From NCBI GenBank assembly GCA_022705945.1, contig JAKJDL010000010.1, positions 1 through 56,414 of the forward strand: a DNA stretch of 56,414 nucleotides. The letters run 5' to 3'. The stretch's first letter is position 1; every line of letters begins with the position of its first letter. The DNA comes from Candidatus Omnitrophota bacterium (GTDB taxonomy: Bacteria > Omnitrophota > Omnitrophia > Omnitrophales > Aquincolibacteriaceae). The position numbers and the translations under genes were made by a program. The notes beneath the pieces are model-generated. The model was not told the origin of the DNA. It saw only the letters and a list, made by a program, of their open reading frames with translations, and searched no databases. Below, in pieces: positions 36,289 through 44,268 of the stretch.

Positions 36289-37758
36289 TCAGACCTTGTT
36301 GATCTTGAAGGGCCGTCTTTTGACGCTTTCGTAGAGTTTGGAATATTTTTTAGCGGAGGCGGACCATGAATAGTCGCTTTCCATGGCATTCCTCACAAGA
36401 ATCTGCCATTGTTTTTTCCGCCTGAAAACGGCGATCGCCTTTTCCAGCGAATCCACCAGCGCTTTGCTGCTGTAGTCCTCGAACAGAAAACCGTTGCCCT
36501 CCCCGGTCGCCGCGTCAAAAGGCTCAACCGTGTCCGCAAGACCGCCTGTGGCCCGAACCACCGGAACCGACCCGTAGCGGAGGCCGATGATCTGGCCAAG
36601 TCCGCAAGGTTCATAATAGGAAGGAAAAAGGAACATGTCGGAACCGGCATAGATCCGTTTCGCCATTTTGGGATCAAAGAGAATGTGAACGCCAAACCAC
36701 TTCTTGTTACGCTTCGCAAACACCCTGAGGATCTGATGATACCGCTCTTCCCCCGTCCCCAGCAGAACGAACTGAACGCCCATTTTGGCTATTTTTTCAA
36801 GTGCAGGAATCAGGATCTCGATACCCTTCTGTTCCGCCAGGCGGGAGACAAATCCAATCAGGGGGATACTATCATCAACCGCAAAACCGTTCTCCTCCTG
36901 TAGCGCTGCCTTATTGATCTTTTTTTTGGAAAAACTCAAAGCGCTGTAATTTGCTTCGATGTCCTTGTCCGTCGCAGGATCCCATTCCTCCGGATCGATC
37001 CCGTTCATAATCCCGGTTACCGTATCCTTTCGAGCGGCGAGAACACCTTCCATCCCGCAACCGAATTCTTTCATTTGGATTTCACGGCTGTAACGCTCGG
37101 ACACCGTCGTAACCTCATCGGCAAAAACAAGCCCCCCCTTCAGGAAGCTGAACTTACCGTAGAACTCGAGAAAATCGGACTTATAGAGCTCCCACCCTAA
37201 TCCCGTGGAAGGAAATGAATCCGGCGGGTAGTTGCCCTGGTAGCCAAGGTTATGAATCGTAAAAACGCTTCGGGCCCTCGCAAACGGAGGATATCCTGTT
37301 TCGATCGTTTTGAGAAAAACCGGAATAAGGCCGGTCTGCCAGTCGTGGCAATGGACCACATCAGGGCTCAACTTCAGACGCTCGGCCGATTTGAGCACGG
37401 CGTGCTGGAAATAGGTAAAGCGCCGGTCATTATCCTGATAATCCCCGATCGAAGTGCCGTAAAGCTCATCCCGCTGGAAATAGTCCGGATGTTCGATAAA
37501 GTAGACTTTAACGCCGTTTTCCAGTTTCTTGAAAAAAACGCGCGTTGCCTCCAGCGTGTTCCCGATAATCACTTCAAAGTAATCAATGACGATCTCAAGC
37601 CCTTGCTTCCGTATATCAATGCGCTTGTAGCGGGGCATAAAGACAGTCACATCGTGACCTTCTCCCCGGACGGCATTCGTCAGGGAACCAAGAACCTCGC
37701 CTAATCCTCCCGTCTCGGCAAACGGAGACATTTCGGAAGTAACGAAGAGAATCTTCAC
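36289..37758 (-). CDS. glgA: Glycogen synthase (ADP-glucose type, GT5)
   Basis: 489 residues. The N-terminal acceptor loop ETGGLGEVLGSLTNAVRGEG (equivalent of KxGGL, here TGGL), VHCHDWQTGLIPVFLK and the C-terminal GT-B donor site FPSYYEPCGLGQIIGLRYGS followed by RATGGLADTVEPFD are all conserved. It extends alpha-1,4-glucan from an ADP- or UDP-glucose donor. A CBM48 protein gene lies 35 bp upstream in the same direction, which supports a glucan role. The usual lysine of KxGGL is replaced by Thr here, as far as I can read. Confidence 0.95.
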   Translation of the reverse strand: MKILFVTSEMSPFAETGGLGEVLGSLTNAVRGEGHDVTVFMPRYKRIDIRKQGLEIVIDYFEVIIGNTLEATRVFFKKLENGVKVYFIEHPDYFQRDELYGTSIGDYQDNDRRFTYFQHAVLKSAERLKLSPDVVHCHDWQTGLIPVFLKTIETGYPPFARARSVFTIHNLGYQGNYPPDSFPSTGLGWELYKSDFLEFYGKFSFLKGGLVFADEVTTVSERYSREIQMKEFGCGMEGVLAARKDTVTGIMNGIDPEEWDPATDKDIEANYSALSFSKKKINKAALQEENGFAVDDSIPLIGFVSRLAEQKGIEILIPALEKIAKMGVQFVLLGTGEERYHQILRVFAKRNKKWFGVHILFDPKMAKRIYAGSDMFLFPSYYEPCGLGQIIGLRYGSVPVVRATGGLADTVEPFDAATGEGNGFLFEDYSSKALVDSLEKAIAVFRRKKQWQILVRNAMESDYSWSASAKKYSKLYESVKRRPFKINKV

Positions 37759-37793
37759 GATATCACTTTGAAATTTTTTCGGAAATCGGGATT

Positions 37794-38117
37794 TCAGCGG
37801 ACTTCGAGGACGCAGTTCCAGCTACCGAATGCGTTCGGAACGCATTCAACCGGCTCCTGGGAATTCTGCCAGTTCCCGTCGACCAGGTAACGATATTCAT
37901 AGCGTCCTGCCGAAAGCTGCACGGAAGTCTTCCAGTTGCCGCTCGCGTCCTTTTTGAGGGGGGTCTTTTCAGGATTCCAGTTGTTAAAACCGCCTCCGAC
38001 AGAGACCTTTTTGGCTTGGGGAGCGTAGAATTTAAACTCGACCGTCTGCGCGCGGGGTTTAGAACAGGTTTTGGAAACTGAAGATGTTTTGGATGATGTC
38101 CTGGGTGCTCTGGCCAT
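37794..38117 (-). CDS. Single-domain CBM48 / AMPK-type glycogen-binding protein
   Basis: 107 residues. A Ser/Thr/Lys-rich N-terminal 25 residues are followed by one E-set CBM48 domain: VEFKFYAPQAKKVSVGGGFN, then NNWNPEKTPL, GNWKTSVQLSAGRYEYRYLV and DGNWQNSQEPVECVPN. The two tryptophans and the YxYRYLVDG strand are typical of glycogen-binding domains of AMPK beta or branching enzymes. No catalytic domain is attached. AAAGGAG precedes the ATG. Directly upstream of glgA, so probably targets glucan or regulates its synthesis. Confidence 0.85.
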   Translation of the reverse strand: MARAPRTSSKTSSVSKTCSKPRAQTVEFKFYAPQAKKVSVGGGFNNWNPEKTPLKKDASGNWKTSVQLSAGRYEYRYLVDGNWQNSQEPVECVPNAFGSWNCVLEVR

Positions 38118-38212
38118 GGTGAAGCTCCTTTTTGTTTTTACAGATGATCGTGAATTGTGTTCCGAGAAAGAAAACCGCGGAAGTGGCGTCAGTATATATC
38201 AGAAAAAACCTC

Positions 38213-38240
38213 TTGCCAAGAGGCATCTGGCCACTATAAT
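38213..38240 (+). promoter_or_regulatory. rpmB promoter with overlapping inverted repeat
   Basis: TTGCCA (38213-38218), a 16-nt spacer and a perfect TATAAT (38235-38240). Only 9 nt separate the -10 box from the rpmB ATG, with no ribosome site, so the mRNA is probably leaderless. CCTCTT-GCC-AAGAGG (38209-38223) is a 6-3-6 inverted repeat covering the -35, a possible operator. Confidence 0.6.
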
Positions 38241-38249
38241 ACCGCCTCT

Positions 38250-38513
38250 ATGAAAATCTGCGCTATCTGCAACAAGAAGCCGATCATCGGCAATTCAATC
38301 TCACGCCGCGGTCTCCCTAAAAAGACCGGAGGCATCGGTGTCAAGACCACCGGCATTACACGCCGTCGGTTCATGCCGAACCTCCAAAGGGTGAAGATCA
38401 GGTTCCCGAACGGAACGGTGAGGCGGGTCAACGTCTGCGCAAGCTGTCTTCAGTCGGGCAAGGTCGCCAAGGCACCCGTACGCCGGAAAACCGAAGTTCA
38501 GGCTGCGGGTTAA
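38250..38513 (+). CDS. rpmB: 50S ribosomal protein L28
   Basis: 87 residues. MKICAICNKKPIIGNSISRR and the C-terminal VCASCLQSGKV give the CxxC...CxxC zinc-ribbon form of L28; the middle TRRRFMPNLQRVKI is conserved. A longer frame begins at 38157 but the L28 start is unambiguous. It has no Shine-Dalgarno; the -10 box ends 9 nt upstream. Its stop overlaps the recJ stop on the opposite strand by four bases. Confidence 0.97.
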   Translation: MKICAICNKKPIIGNSISRRGLPKKTGGIGVKTTGITRRRFMPNLQRVKIRFPNGTVRRVNVCASCLQSGKVAKAPVRRKTEVQAAG

Positions 38514-40144
38514 TCCCCGACTGCCGACTCCTTCATTTCTTTCGCGTCCAGGCTCAGTGTCTCTATACCGTTCCAGACCTTGGTCCTGACCGTGTAAGCA
38601 ATATCAAAACGGGTGTCCGACCGCGATATTTCGCACCGATACATTTGCTTTTCGTTGATGAACACGGGATAGCTTGAGGAGCCGTCCGTCATAACGGTCT
38701 CATAAGTTTCTCCATACAATTTTCTCGGCTTTCCCTTGGCCTTCAGTCCCCTCGTAAGAAACACGGGCCTCGGATTTCCCATTCCGAAAGGCTCCATCTG
38801 CTCAAGCTCTCTTACAAAAATTCCCGTCAAATCCCCGAGCCCGATCTCAAGATCGAGCGGGATCTTTTTGATCATAAGCGCGGGATCAAGATTGTCCCTG
38901 GCGTATTCGTTGATTTTCTCCCGGAAAAGTTTGACGTTTTTTTCTTTGACGGACAGACCCGCAGCCTGCTCATGGCCCCCAAATTCTTCGAGAACCTCGC
39001 TGCAGGATCGGATCGCGTTAAAAAGATGAAATCCCTTGATCGAGCGCCCGGACCCTTTGCTGACACCCTCCGTGACGGCGATAACGATTGCCGGACGGTA
39101 ATACCGTTCCACCAGCCGGGACGCCACAATCCCTATCACCCCCTGGTGCCAGTCTTTCCCTTCAACAACAATAATCCGCTCCCTGTTAAAGTTAACCGTA
39201 CGTTCCACCTTTGCAATTGCTTCTTTTGTGATTTCTTTTTCCCGCTGCTGCCGCTCCTTGTTCTCTTCGTTCAGAATGTTCGCGAGACTCACGGCCTCGC
39301 GGCCGGATCCTGTAAGCAAAAGCCGCAGTGCCGCATCCGGAGAACCCATCCTTCCGGCGGCGTTTATCCTTGGGCCAAGGATGAATCCGACGTGTCCCGT
39401 ATCGATCTTCGGACTCTTGAGCTTGGCAACTTCACCCAAACATTTGATTCCGAGATTTTTTCGCGAGGAAAGCTCTGCAAGTCCGCTTTTGACGAGGATC
39501 CGGTTCTCACCGACAAGCGGGGCAATGTCACTAATCGTCGAGATCGCCACAAGATCCAAAAGACTCGAAGCGTCTTCTCCAATCATGACTTGCGCCAACT
39601 TAAAGGCGAGTCCCGCCGCGGAAAGCTCTTTAAAAGGATAACGGCAATCCTCCTGAAGCGGATTCAGGATAAGATCCGTGTCCGGAAGCCCGCCGGCCGG
39701 AAGACGGTGATGATCGATCACAATCACATCCATTCCGAGTCTCCGGGCAAGACGGATCTCTTCGATCGCCGTGATCCCGCAGTCAACCGTGATAACGAGC
39801 CCGGCTCCCGCCTGATGCGCTTTGAGAATCGCCTCCTCGCTGACACCATAACCGTGACGGTCGCGTTCAGGAAGAAAAGTGATGAAGTCACCCCCGCGTT
39901 TTTCGAGAACCTTGACCATCACCGCGACGCCGGTAATTCCGTCCGCGTCATAATCTCCGTGCAGAAGGATCTTTTGCTTTTTCGTGAGGGCCTCTTCCAG
40001 GCGGGTTTTGACTTCCCGCATATTTTTCATCAAAAAAGGGTCATGTAGCGAAGACAGGTCAGAAGAAAGGAACTCCTCTATCGCGGAGGGATCCGTCAGG
40101 CCGCGTTTGGCAAGAAGCTTTTTAAATGCGGGAGAATAGGACAC
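38510..40144 (-). CDS. recJ: Single-stranded-DNA-specific exonuclease RecJ
   Basis: 544 residues; 5'-3' ssDNA exonuclease in recombination and mismatch repair. DHH-family motifs: HGDYDADGITGVAVMVKVL (motif I), VDCGITAIEEI, VIDHHRLP (DHH), LVAISTISDIAPLVGENR and, in the DHHA1 domain, GRSIKGFHLFNAI with EEFGGHEQAAGLSV. A C-terminal OB domain follows. Length is typical. It is last in the tgt-yajC-secDF-recJ run. A palindromic repeat sits about 60 bp before its start. Confidence 0.96.
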   Translation of the reverse strand: MSYSPAFKKLLAKRGLTDPSAIEEFLSSDLSSLHDPFLMKNMREVKTRLEEALTKKQKILLHGDYDADGITGVAVMVKVLEKRGGDFITFLPERDRHGYGVSEEAILKAHQAGAGLVITVDCGITAIEEIRLARRLGMDVIVIDHHRLPAGGLPDTDLILNPLQEDCRYPFKELSAAGLAFKLAQVMIGEDASSLLDLVAISTISDIAPLVGENRILVKSGLAELSSRKNLGIKCLGEVAKLKSPKIDTGHVGFILGPRINAAGRMGSPDAALRLLLTGSGREAVSLANILNEENKERQQREKEITKEAIAKVERTVNFNRERIIVVEGKDWHQGVIGIVASRLVERYYRPAIVIAVTEGVSKGSGRSIKGFHLFNAIRSCSEVLEEFGGHEQAAGLSVKEKNVKLFREKINEYARDNLDPALMIKKIPLDLEIGLGDLTGIFVRELEQMEPFGMGNPRPVFLTRGLKAKGKPRKLYGETYETVMTDGSSSYPVFINEKQMYRCEISRSDTRFDIAYTVRTKVWNGIETLSLDAKEMKESAVGD

Positions 40145-40203
40145 GAATCCGGATCCTTATGAACGGCAGGACAAGGACTCAAGGGCCAAAAGATTTTCTG
40201 CAA

Positions 40204-40244
40204 ATATCCGCGGGCTTGCCCGCGGAACCCGAAACGGCTGTTAG
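40204..40244. repeat. Palindromic repeat, GGGC-loop-GCCC family, copy 2
   Basis: CCGCGGGC (40208-40215), loop TT, GCCCGCGG (40218-40225), then GAACCCGAAACGGCTGTTAG. Relative to copy 1 (29467-29517) the stem keeps pairing although both arms change A/T to G/C, and the right flank GAAC-C-AAAC-GCTG is shared. It lies between secDF and recJ. Confidence 0.7.
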
Positions 40245-40274
40245 ACCCGTGAGTCCCGGCCTCCGTTCCTTGAT

Positions 40275-42449
40275 TTATCTATGTGCCTTCCAGTCCACAA
40301 TAAGCGCCGTGGCAACAAAGATGGTCGAATAGATACCGACGGCAAACCCGATGAGCATCACGAATGCGAAATCATTGATGCTACTGCCGCCGAAAAGGAA
40401 CAGCGCGAGCGTCACGAGGATCGTCGTGAAGCTCGTCAAAAACGTACGGCTCAGGGTCTGATTGATGCTCAGGTTCACAATCTCGGCAAACGGTACTTTT
40501 CTCATAAGCTTCACGTTGTCGCGGACCCGATCGAACGTCACGATGGTGTCGTTGACCGAATACCCCATGATCGTCAGCACCGCCGCGATCGTGGGGAGGT
40601 TGATCTCGCGGCCCGAAAGCGCATACATGCCGAACGTAAAGATCGTGTCGTGGACGATCGCGATGACGGCGGCAAGTCCAAATTTCCATTCGAAGCGGAA
40701 TGCCAGATAGACCAGGATCCCGATCCCGGACCAGAAAACGGCCCAAAGGGCCTTTTTCGTAAGGTCCTTGCTCACCGAAGGACCGATCTGGTCGACCCGG
40801 AGAATCTCACATCCCTTGTCCCCCGCAAAGGCCTTGATGGCTGTTTCTGCCCTGGTCGTATCACCGCCCGACATCTTGATAATAACCTGATTGTCCTTCG
40901 CATCGCCAAAGTTCTGGATCGTCAGGCTTTTCAGCCCTTCTTTTTCCATCGCGTCGCGAAGAGAGTCCAGGTCCACGGCATTCTTGAACCCTGCCTGAAT
41001 GAGCGTTCCCCCGGTAAATTCAACGCCGTAGTTCTGGCTCCCGCGCATCGTAAACGCCACGATGCCGAGACCGATCGTGATGGCCGAAAATCCGTATGCC
41101 CAAAGACGGTTTTTCAGAAAGTTAATATTGGTCTTTCTGAAAAGCTGGTTCATGCGAAGATTAACGTTCGGGTTATTTTTGGCCATGTGGTCAAAAATGA
41201 CGCGCGTCACCACGATTGCTGAAAACATGCTCGCAAGAATACCGACGGAAAGCGTTATCGCGAAACCCTGAACCGGCCCCGTTCCGAAAATGAACAAAAG
41301 GACCGACGTGATCAGCGTCGTCACGTTCGAATCAAGAATGGCTGAAAAAGCCTTGTGATAGCCCGCCGAGATAGCCGCGCGGGAACCTTTGCCCGCGATT
41401 ACTTCCTCGCGCATTCGTTCCGAAATGAGTACGTTCGCATCCACAGCCATGCCGACTGACAAAATAAAGCCGGCGATACCGGGAAGCGTCAGCGTCGCTC
41501 CGAGAGCAGCAAGGGAACCGACCATGAAAATGACGTAGAAAAAAAGTCCGATCGCCGCTACCACACCCGGCAGAAGATAATAGACCGGCATGAAAAGGAA
41601 GATGAAAAGTACACCGAAAATAGCGGCCTTCACGCTCTTCTCAATGGAGTCTCTTCCGAGCCCCGGCCCGATTGTGCGCTCTTCTACAATGCTGACGGGA
41701 GCCGGAAGGGCGCCGGCGCGAAGCACAAGTGCGAGGTCACTCGCCTCAGCCGCCTTGAAATTCCCGGATATCTGGGCCTTGCCGTTCGGGATCCTGTCGC
41801 GGATCACCGGCGCGGAATGGACGGTTCCGTCCAGCACGATCGCAAGCCGCTTACCGATGTTCTGGAATGTCGCCTTGTCGAAGATCTTCGCACCCTCATC
41901 ATCGAGACTGAGCTGGACAATCGCCTGCCCGTAATTATCAAAACCCACGGAGGCCGTCGTCAGATGCGCCCCGGTCAGGGCCGCCTCTTTTGATACAAGA
42001 ACCGATTCGTCAAAAACGGTCCCTTTGACCTTTTTGAACTCATAACCGTCCGGCACCTGCCCTGCCTCCGCCTGCTTGATCAGCTCGGTATCTTCGGAGA
42101 CAAACCTGAATTCAAGAAATGCCGTCTTGCCGACAATCTCCTTCGCCCGTTCACGGTCCGTCATACCCGGCAGCTTCACGACGACCTGGGAACTCCCCTG
42201 CTTGGAGATATCGGGCTCTTTCACACCAAAGGAATCGATGCGGTTGCGGACAATCTCGACCACCCGATCAGCAACATCCTTTTTGGCATCTTCAGGAACC
42301 TTGTCCATATCCACCTGAAGCAAAAGCTGCATCCCTCCCTGGAGATCAAGACCGAGGCTGATCTTTTCCTGGGGCGGATACGCCTTCCAGATGCAAAAAA
42401 CCGTCGCCGCAATGATCAAAAGAACTTTCCACTTGTAATATTTATCCAT
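40275..42449 (-). CDS. secDF: Protein translocase subunit SecDF (natural fusion)
   Basis: 724 residues. Residues 1-about 430 are SecD: one N-terminal membrane segment, LGLDLQGGMQLLLQVD, a P1 periplasmic domain, and five membrane segments including PGIAGFILSVGMAVDANVLI. Residues about 440-724 are SecF: ENPNV-like start, VEFTGGTLIQ, then AAVLTIMGYSVNDTIVTFDR. The fused protein uses the proton motive force to pull exported proteins through SecYEG. secDF fusions occur in several phyla. yajC lies directly upstream. AAAAGGAAT precedes the ATG. Confidence 0.96.
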   Translation of the reverse strand: MDKYYKWKVLLIIAATVFCIWKAYPPQEKISLGLDLQGGMQLLLQVDMDKVPEDAKKDVADRVVEIVRNRIDSFGVKEPDISKQGSSQVVVKLPGMTDRERAKEIVGKTAFLEFRFVSEDTELIKQAEAGQVPDGYEFKKVKGTVFDESVLVSKEAALTGAHLTTASVGFDNYGQAIVQLSLDDEGAKIFDKATFQNIGKRLAIVLDGTVHSAPVIRDRIPNGKAQISGNFKAAEASDLALVLRAGALPAPVSIVEERTIGPGLGRDSIEKSVKAAIFGVLFIFLFMPVYYLLPGVVAAIGLFFYVIFMVGSLAALGATLTLPGIAGFILSVGMAVDANVLISERMREEVIAGKGSRAAISAGYHKAFSAILDSNVTTLITSVLLFIFGTGPVQGFAITLSVGILASMFSAIVVTRVIFDHMAKNNPNVNLRMNQLFRKTNINFLKNRLWAYGFSAITIGLGIVAFTMRGSQNYGVEFTGGTLIQAGFKNAVDLDSLRDAMEKEGLKSLTIQNFGDAKDNQVIIKMSGGDTTRAETAIKAFAGDKGCEILRVDQIGPSVSKDLTKKALWAVFWSGIGILVYLAFRFEWKFGLAAVIAIVHDTIFTFGMYALSGREINLPTIAAVLTIMGYSVNDTIVTFDRVRDNVKLMRKVPFAEIVNLSINQTLSRTFLTSFTTILVTLALFLFGGSSINDFAFVMLIGFAVGIYSTIFVATALIVDWKAHR

Positions 42450-42462
42450 TTCAAATTCCTTT

Positions 42463-42533
42463 TAGTGATAAGCGGCAAGCCGCAAGTGATAAGTTTCAGG
42501 TTGCCTGTAATTTATCACTTACAAACTTACGAC
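42463..42533. repeat. AAGCGGTAAGTGATAAGC-family repeat, copy 2
   Basis: The gap between yajC and secDF contains AGTGATAAGCGGCAAGCCGC, then AAGTGATAAG and further on TTATCACTTAC in the opposite sense, allowing a long imperfect hairpin. Related blocks are at 33982-34041 and 42863-42932. Confidence 0.6.
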
Positions 42534-42537
42534 TTTT

Positions 42538-42852
42538 TTATTGTCTCAACCCTGAAATCGCACTCTTCAGAACTTCAAGCTTAGCCCCTGAATCCCCGAC
42601 ATTTAATACAACATAATCCTGCTGAATGCTCGAAACCTCTCCAAGGATCCCGCCCGAGGTCACAACCTTGTCACCTTTCTTGAGTCCGGCAACCATTTCC
42701 CGGAGTTTCTGCTGCGCCTTCTGCTGGGGCCGTATCAGGAAAAAATAAAAAACAATAAAGATGGCGATCAGCGGAAAAAACTGGACCAAAGGATTCACCT
42801 GCTGGGGAGCGGTCTGGACTGCGTCGGCTGCGTAAGCGATAGACTCGAACAT
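42538..42852 (-). CDS. yajC: Sec translocon accessory subunit YajC
   Basis: 104 residues. One membrane segment (LVQFFPLIAIFIVFYFFLIR) with the RPQQKAQQKL motif right after it, and a small cytoplasmic domain with LKKGDKVVTSGGILGEV. YajC associates with SecDF. It lies between tgt and secDF, a very common bacterial order. AAAGGAAACC precedes the ATG. Confidence 0.97.
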   Translation of the reverse strand: MFESIAYAADAVQTAPQQVNPLVQFFPLIAIFIVFYFFLIRPQQKAQQKLREMVAGLKKGDKVVTSGGILGEVSSIQQDYVVLNVGDSGAKLEVLKSAISGLRQ

Positions 42853-42862
42853 GGTTTCCTTT

Positions 42863-42932
42863 CAGCGGTAAGTAATAAGCGGTAAGCAATAAGTAACAGC
42901 CGGTTTTCTTACGGCGCGCCACTTACGGCTTA
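42863..42932. repeat. AAGCGGTAAGTGATAAGC-family repeat, copy 3
   Basis: The gap between tgt and yajC contains AGCGGTAAGTAATAAGCGG, TAAGCAATAAGTAACAG and the opposing CACTTACGGCTTATAACTC. The same vocabulary as copies at 33982-34041 and 42463-42533. Confidence 0.6.
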
Positions 42933-42941
42933 TAACTCATG

Positions 42942-44063
42942 TTACCTTTGTTCTGTATCAAATCTGTTGAAAAATGCCTTTTTGAACCTGAGGAAGCTCC
43001 CCTGACGGATATGCTCTCTCATGGATTTCACTAAGTTTACGAAAAAATGGACATTATGCAAGGTAATCAATTGGGCACCCAGGATCTCGTGACTGTTCAC
43101 AAGATGCCGCAGATAAGCCCTTGAAAAGTTCCTGCAGGCGTAACAATCGCAGCCTTTCTGGATCGGAGCCGGATCTTTCTGATACTTTCCGTTCCTCACG
43201 ACCACAAGACCGTCACGGGTAAACGCTGTTCCGTTCCTGCCGTAACGTGTCGGATTCACGCAATCAAACATGTCCGCACCGCGTTCCACCGCTTCGAAAA
43301 AATCAAGCGGCGTTCCGACCCCCATCAGATACCTCGGCTGATCAGCCGGCATCTGGGGAAGGATCTCCGAGAGGCATTCAAGCATCTCCGGCTTGGGTTC
43401 CCCTACCGAAAGTCCGCCCAGCGCATAACCATCGAAACCTATCGCGAGTGTTTCCTCAAGCGACCGCTTCCGAAGGTCCTTGAACGTCCCGCCCTGTATA
43501 ATGCCAAAGAGCGCCTGCGATTTGAGCCTATGGCGCTTCTTCGCCCGCTTTGCCCACCGCAGAGTTATATTAACGGCCTTTTCGATCAGATATTTATCCT
43601 TGCTCGCGGCCGGACATTCGTCAAAGATCATCGCGATATCGCTCCCGAGCGCCTCCTGGATCTCGATCACTTTTTCGGGCGTCAGATGGATTTGGCGGCC
43701 GTCGAAGTGTGAGTTAAACGTCACACCGTCTTCGGTGATATTCCGGAGCTTGCTTAATGAAAAAACCTGATAACCACCGCTGTCCGTAAGGATCGGTCCG
43801 TTCCAGCCCATGAACTTATGAAGCCCGCCGAGCTTTTTAACAAGATCCGAACCGGGGCGGATATAAAGATGATAGGCATTCGATAAAACAATCTCGGCAC
43901 CGGCGTCCTTCACATCGCGCGGCGTAAGCGCTTTAACGGATCCTTGGGTCCCGACGGGCATGAAGACAGGCGTCTCGAATACTCCATGCGCCGTCGTCAC
44001 CCGCCCGATCCGCGCATTACATTTCGTGTCTTTTCCTAAAAGTTTAAAACCGAATTTTTTCAT
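42942..44063 (-). CDS. tgt: tRNA-guanine transglycosylase
   Basis: 373 residues. It exchanges guanine 34 for the queuosine precursor in tRNAs with GUN anticodons. VFMPVGTQGSVKALTPRDV, the catalytic DSGGYQVFSL, FDECPAASKDKYLIEKAV, GGLSVGEPKPEMLE and the zinc site CDCYACRNFSRAYLRHL are conserved. queA, the next queuosine step, is also in the window but is separated by the opposite-strand YihY gene. Confidence 0.97.
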   Translation of the reverse strand: MKKFGFKLLGKDTKCNARIGRVTTAHGVFETPVFMPVGTQGSVKALTPRDVKDAGAEIVLSNAYHLYIRPGSDLVKKLGGLHKFMGWNGPILTDSGGYQVFSLSKLRNITEDGVTFNSHFDGRQIHLTPEKVIEIQEALGSDIAMIFDECPAASKDKYLIEKAVNITLRWAKRAKKRHRLKSQALFGIIQGGTFKDLRKRSLEETLAIGFDGYALGGLSVGEPKPEMLECLSEILPQMPADQPRYLMGVGTPLDFFEAVERGADMFDCVNPTRYGRNGTAFTRDGLVVVRNGKYQKDPAPIQKGCDCYACRNFSRAYLRHLVNSHEILGAQLITLHNVHFFVNLVKSMREHIRQGSFLRFKKAFFNRFDTEQR

Positions 44064-44105
44064 TTTTTATTCGCCATCCCATGACTCTCCCCCGGCTGAA
44101 GGCTC

Positions 44106-44180
44106 CTTCGAGTTTTTCGAAGTGCCGCGGAAGTTGCGCCGAAAGGCTGTTTTCCGGTTCTCAACCGGCGTTCGGCGCAA
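44106..44180. repeat. Cluster of hairpins between tgt and the YihY gene
   Basis: CTTCGA-GTTTT-TCGAAG (44106-44122) is followed by a nested structure: TTGCGCCGAA (44134-44143) pairs with TTCGGCGCAA (44171-44180), enclosing CCGGTT-CTC-AACCGG (44154-44168). On the minus strand the motifs CCGGAAAACAGC and CTTCCGCGG echo the repeat at 46803-46875. It lies in the shared upstream region of the divergent tgt and YihY genes. Confidence 0.55.
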
Positions 44181-44253
44181 AGAGGATGGAACTTATTATA
44201 TGCATTCCTTTTCTCGCCGAAACCTAAAAAATAACTTATGTTTTGACACTCTG

Positions 44254-44262
44254 TGATACAAT
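44254..44262 (+). promoter_or_regulatory. Extended -10 promoter of the YihY gene, leaderless
   Basis: TGATACAAT combines a TGN extension with TACAAT (44257-44262), and the ATG follows after only six bases (CCCGCC). No ribosome site is present. The TTGACA at 44243 is only 8 nt from the box and cannot be its -35. The predicted start site falls on or beside the A of ATG. Confidence 0.5.
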
Positions 44263-44268
44263 CCCGCC

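Noticed and set aside
38972-40048. 358-codon plus-strand open frame opposite recJ
   Set aside because: Opposite strand carries all RecJ motifs; the plus frame is unsupported.
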